This document shows, one piece after another, positions 63,229-64,000 of a stretch of DNA of 64,000 nt. The notes under the pieces were generated by a model. That model was not told the DNA's origin. It was given only the letters and a program-made list of their open reading frames with translations, and made no database searches. The position numbers and the translations under genes were made by a program. Source of the DNA: Pseudarthrobacter sulfonivorans (lineage in GTDB: Bacteria > Actinomycetota > Actinomycetes > Actinomycetales > Micrococcaceae); contig NZ_JANFCZ010000009.1 of assembly GCF_024391045.1 (NCBI RefSeq), positions 1 through 64,000 on the forward strand, read 5' to 3'. Position 1 is the first letter of the stretch, and every line of letters starts with the position of its first letter.

Positions 63229-64000
63229 GCGCAGAGGTTACGGTCCGGACGGACGCTGCCGTGCCGTTGGTCGATCTGGTCGCCCAGCAGGCGGATGTGC
63301 ACACGGAGGTCATGGAGGGACTCGCGGAGGTCTTCCGCACGGCAGCGTTCATCGGCGGCCCGGCCGTGGCGGAGTTCGAGGCAGCCTACGCATCATTTGT
63401 TGGCGCCCGCCACTGTGTGGGCGTGGCGAATGGAACGGACGCACTTGAGCTGGCCTTGCGGGCGGCCGGGGTGGGTCCAGGCGACGAGGTGATTATTCCG
63501 GCTAACACGTTCATCGCGACGGCGGAGGCCGCCAGCAGGATCGGGGCCGTCCCGGTGCCTGTGGATGTCGATCCTGAGTATCTGCTGATCGACCCGGATG
63601 CCGTCGCGGCCGCTGTCACACCCCGCACCCGGGCCATTGTTCCGGTGCATCTGTTCGGGCAAACGGCCTTTGTGGAGCGGCTTATTCCCATTGCTTCGGA
63701 CTGCGGTGCCGTGATCGTGGAGGACGCCGCACAGTCGCAGGGTGCCACCAGGTTTGGCCGTTCGGCGGGGACGCTGGGGCTGGCTGCCGGAACCAGCTTC
63801 TACCCGGGCAAGAACCTCGGTGCTGCCGGGGATGCGGGTGCCGTGATAACGGACGACGACGGCGTGGCTGAGCGGGTGCGGATGATCGGCTCCCACGGGA
63901 GTTCCGTGAAATACCGGCACGACGCCGTTGGTTTTAACTCGCGGCTGGACACCATCCAGGCAGTGGTGCTTCGGACCAAGCTGGCACGGTTGGCGGAGTG
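63225..64000 (+). CDS. DegT/DnrJ/EryC1/StrS aminotransferase (second copy, truncated by window end)
   Basis: The frame opens at GTG 63225 in a GTGA overlap with the acetyltransferase stop and stays open to the window edge (258 codons visible). Motifs are VPLVDLVAQQADVHTEVMEGLAEVF, GGPAVAEFEAAYASFVGARHCVGVANGTDALELALRAAGVGPGDEVIIPANTF, IVEDAAQSQGA, the PLP-lysine region SFYPGKNLGAAGDAGAV, and GFNSRLDTIQAVVL. A different keto sugar from the first copy's is the likely substrate, because the two sequences are only distantly alike. Confidence 0.88.
   Translation, partial: MSAEVTVRTDAAVPLVDLVAQQADVHTEVMEGLAEVFRTAAFIGGPAVAEFEAAYASFVGARHCVGVANGTDALELALRAAGVGPGDEVIIPANTFIATAEAASRIGAVPVPVDVDPEYLLIDPDAVAAAVTPRTRAIVPVHLFGQTAFVERLIPIASDCGAVIVEDAAQSQGATRFGRSAGTLGLAAGTSFYPGKNLGAAGDAGAVITDDDGVAERVRMIGSHGSSVKYRHDAVGFNSRLDTIQAVVLRTKLARLAE

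Noticed and set aside
1..64000. Insertion sequences, prophage, CRISPR, tRNA or rRNA
   Set aside because: No transposase or integrase motifs, phage structural genes, regularly spaced repeats or tRNA-like cloverleaf sequence were found on reading both strands.

Overview
The window is chromosomal DNA of a high-GC Gram-positive actinobacterium. Gene content and protein style point to the Arthrobacter/Pseudarthrobacter group of Micrococcaceae: strong G/C third-position bias, many GTG and TTG starts, ATGA/GTGA gene overlaps, split pntAA/pntAB/pntB, actinobacterial rpsF-ssb-rpsR-rplI, CsoR, an orphan WXG100 protein and a sortase. The assignment is an inference from protein and gene-order character, not from a database match. 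I see no transposase, phage gene, CRISPR array, rRNA or tRNA.

The left half (about 0.5-29.5 kb) is an aromatic/hydroaromatic acid catabolic region. It begins with an APC permease and an IclR regulator, then tdk. A 4-hydroxybenzoate module follows: pobA, an IclR regulator and a divergent MFS aromatic-acid transporter. Next come an aromatic-exporter-like FUSC protein, an ACT-domain membrane protein, a diacylglycerol-kinase-like protein and the proton-translocating transhydrogenase operon pntAA-pntAB-pntB. After these lies a shikimate dehydrogenase paralogue divergent from an MHS transporter. The core is an eleven-gene minus-strand run from 26.9 to 16.3 kb: quinate/shikimate dehydrogenase, 3-dehydroshikimate dehydratase, pcaH, G, B, D, C, F, I, J and a PcaR-type IclR regulator. 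Together these should convert quinate, shikimate and 4-hydroxybenzoate to protocatechuate and on to succinyl-CoA and acetyl-CoA. A further IclR/MHS transporter pair lies upstream. There are five IclR-family regulators in 26 kb.

The middle (29.5-45.8 kb) is mixed housekeeping and accessory material. It holds an ATP-dependent DNA ligase; a small-protein/BNR-repeat/MoaD-like operon; a secreted proline-rich protein followed by a sortase; a universal stress protein; the copper operon csoR-copZ-copA with two visible CsoR operators; DUF2277; WXG100; an EamA exporter divergent from a CGNR regulator; DUF308; MATE; DoxX; and a double-hotdog thioesterase.

The right part (45.8-53 kb) is a replication/ribosome region. 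dnaB is followed by a 670-bp gene-free stretch carrying three perfect DnaA boxes and several near matches. Next are two membrane-anchored proteins with L7/L12 C-terminal-like domains, an FMN reductase, PhzF, DUF1801, and rplI-rpsR-ssb-rpsF with a Shine-Dalgarno-sequestering hairpin in the rpsF leader. The right edge (53.4-64 kb) is a surface-polysaccharide locus: a WsaF-like glycosyltransferase of lower GC, a large LuxR (LAL) regulator, an undecaprenyl-phosphate sugar transferase, and a tightly overlapped nucleotide-sugar operon (Gfo/Idh/MocA dehydrogenase, epimerase, DegT aminotransferase, hexapeptide acetyltransferase, second DegT truncated by the window end). Several intergenic gaps hold long near-perfect palindromes (9.04, 19.7, 44.7 and 51.0 kb) that look like one dispersed class of element.
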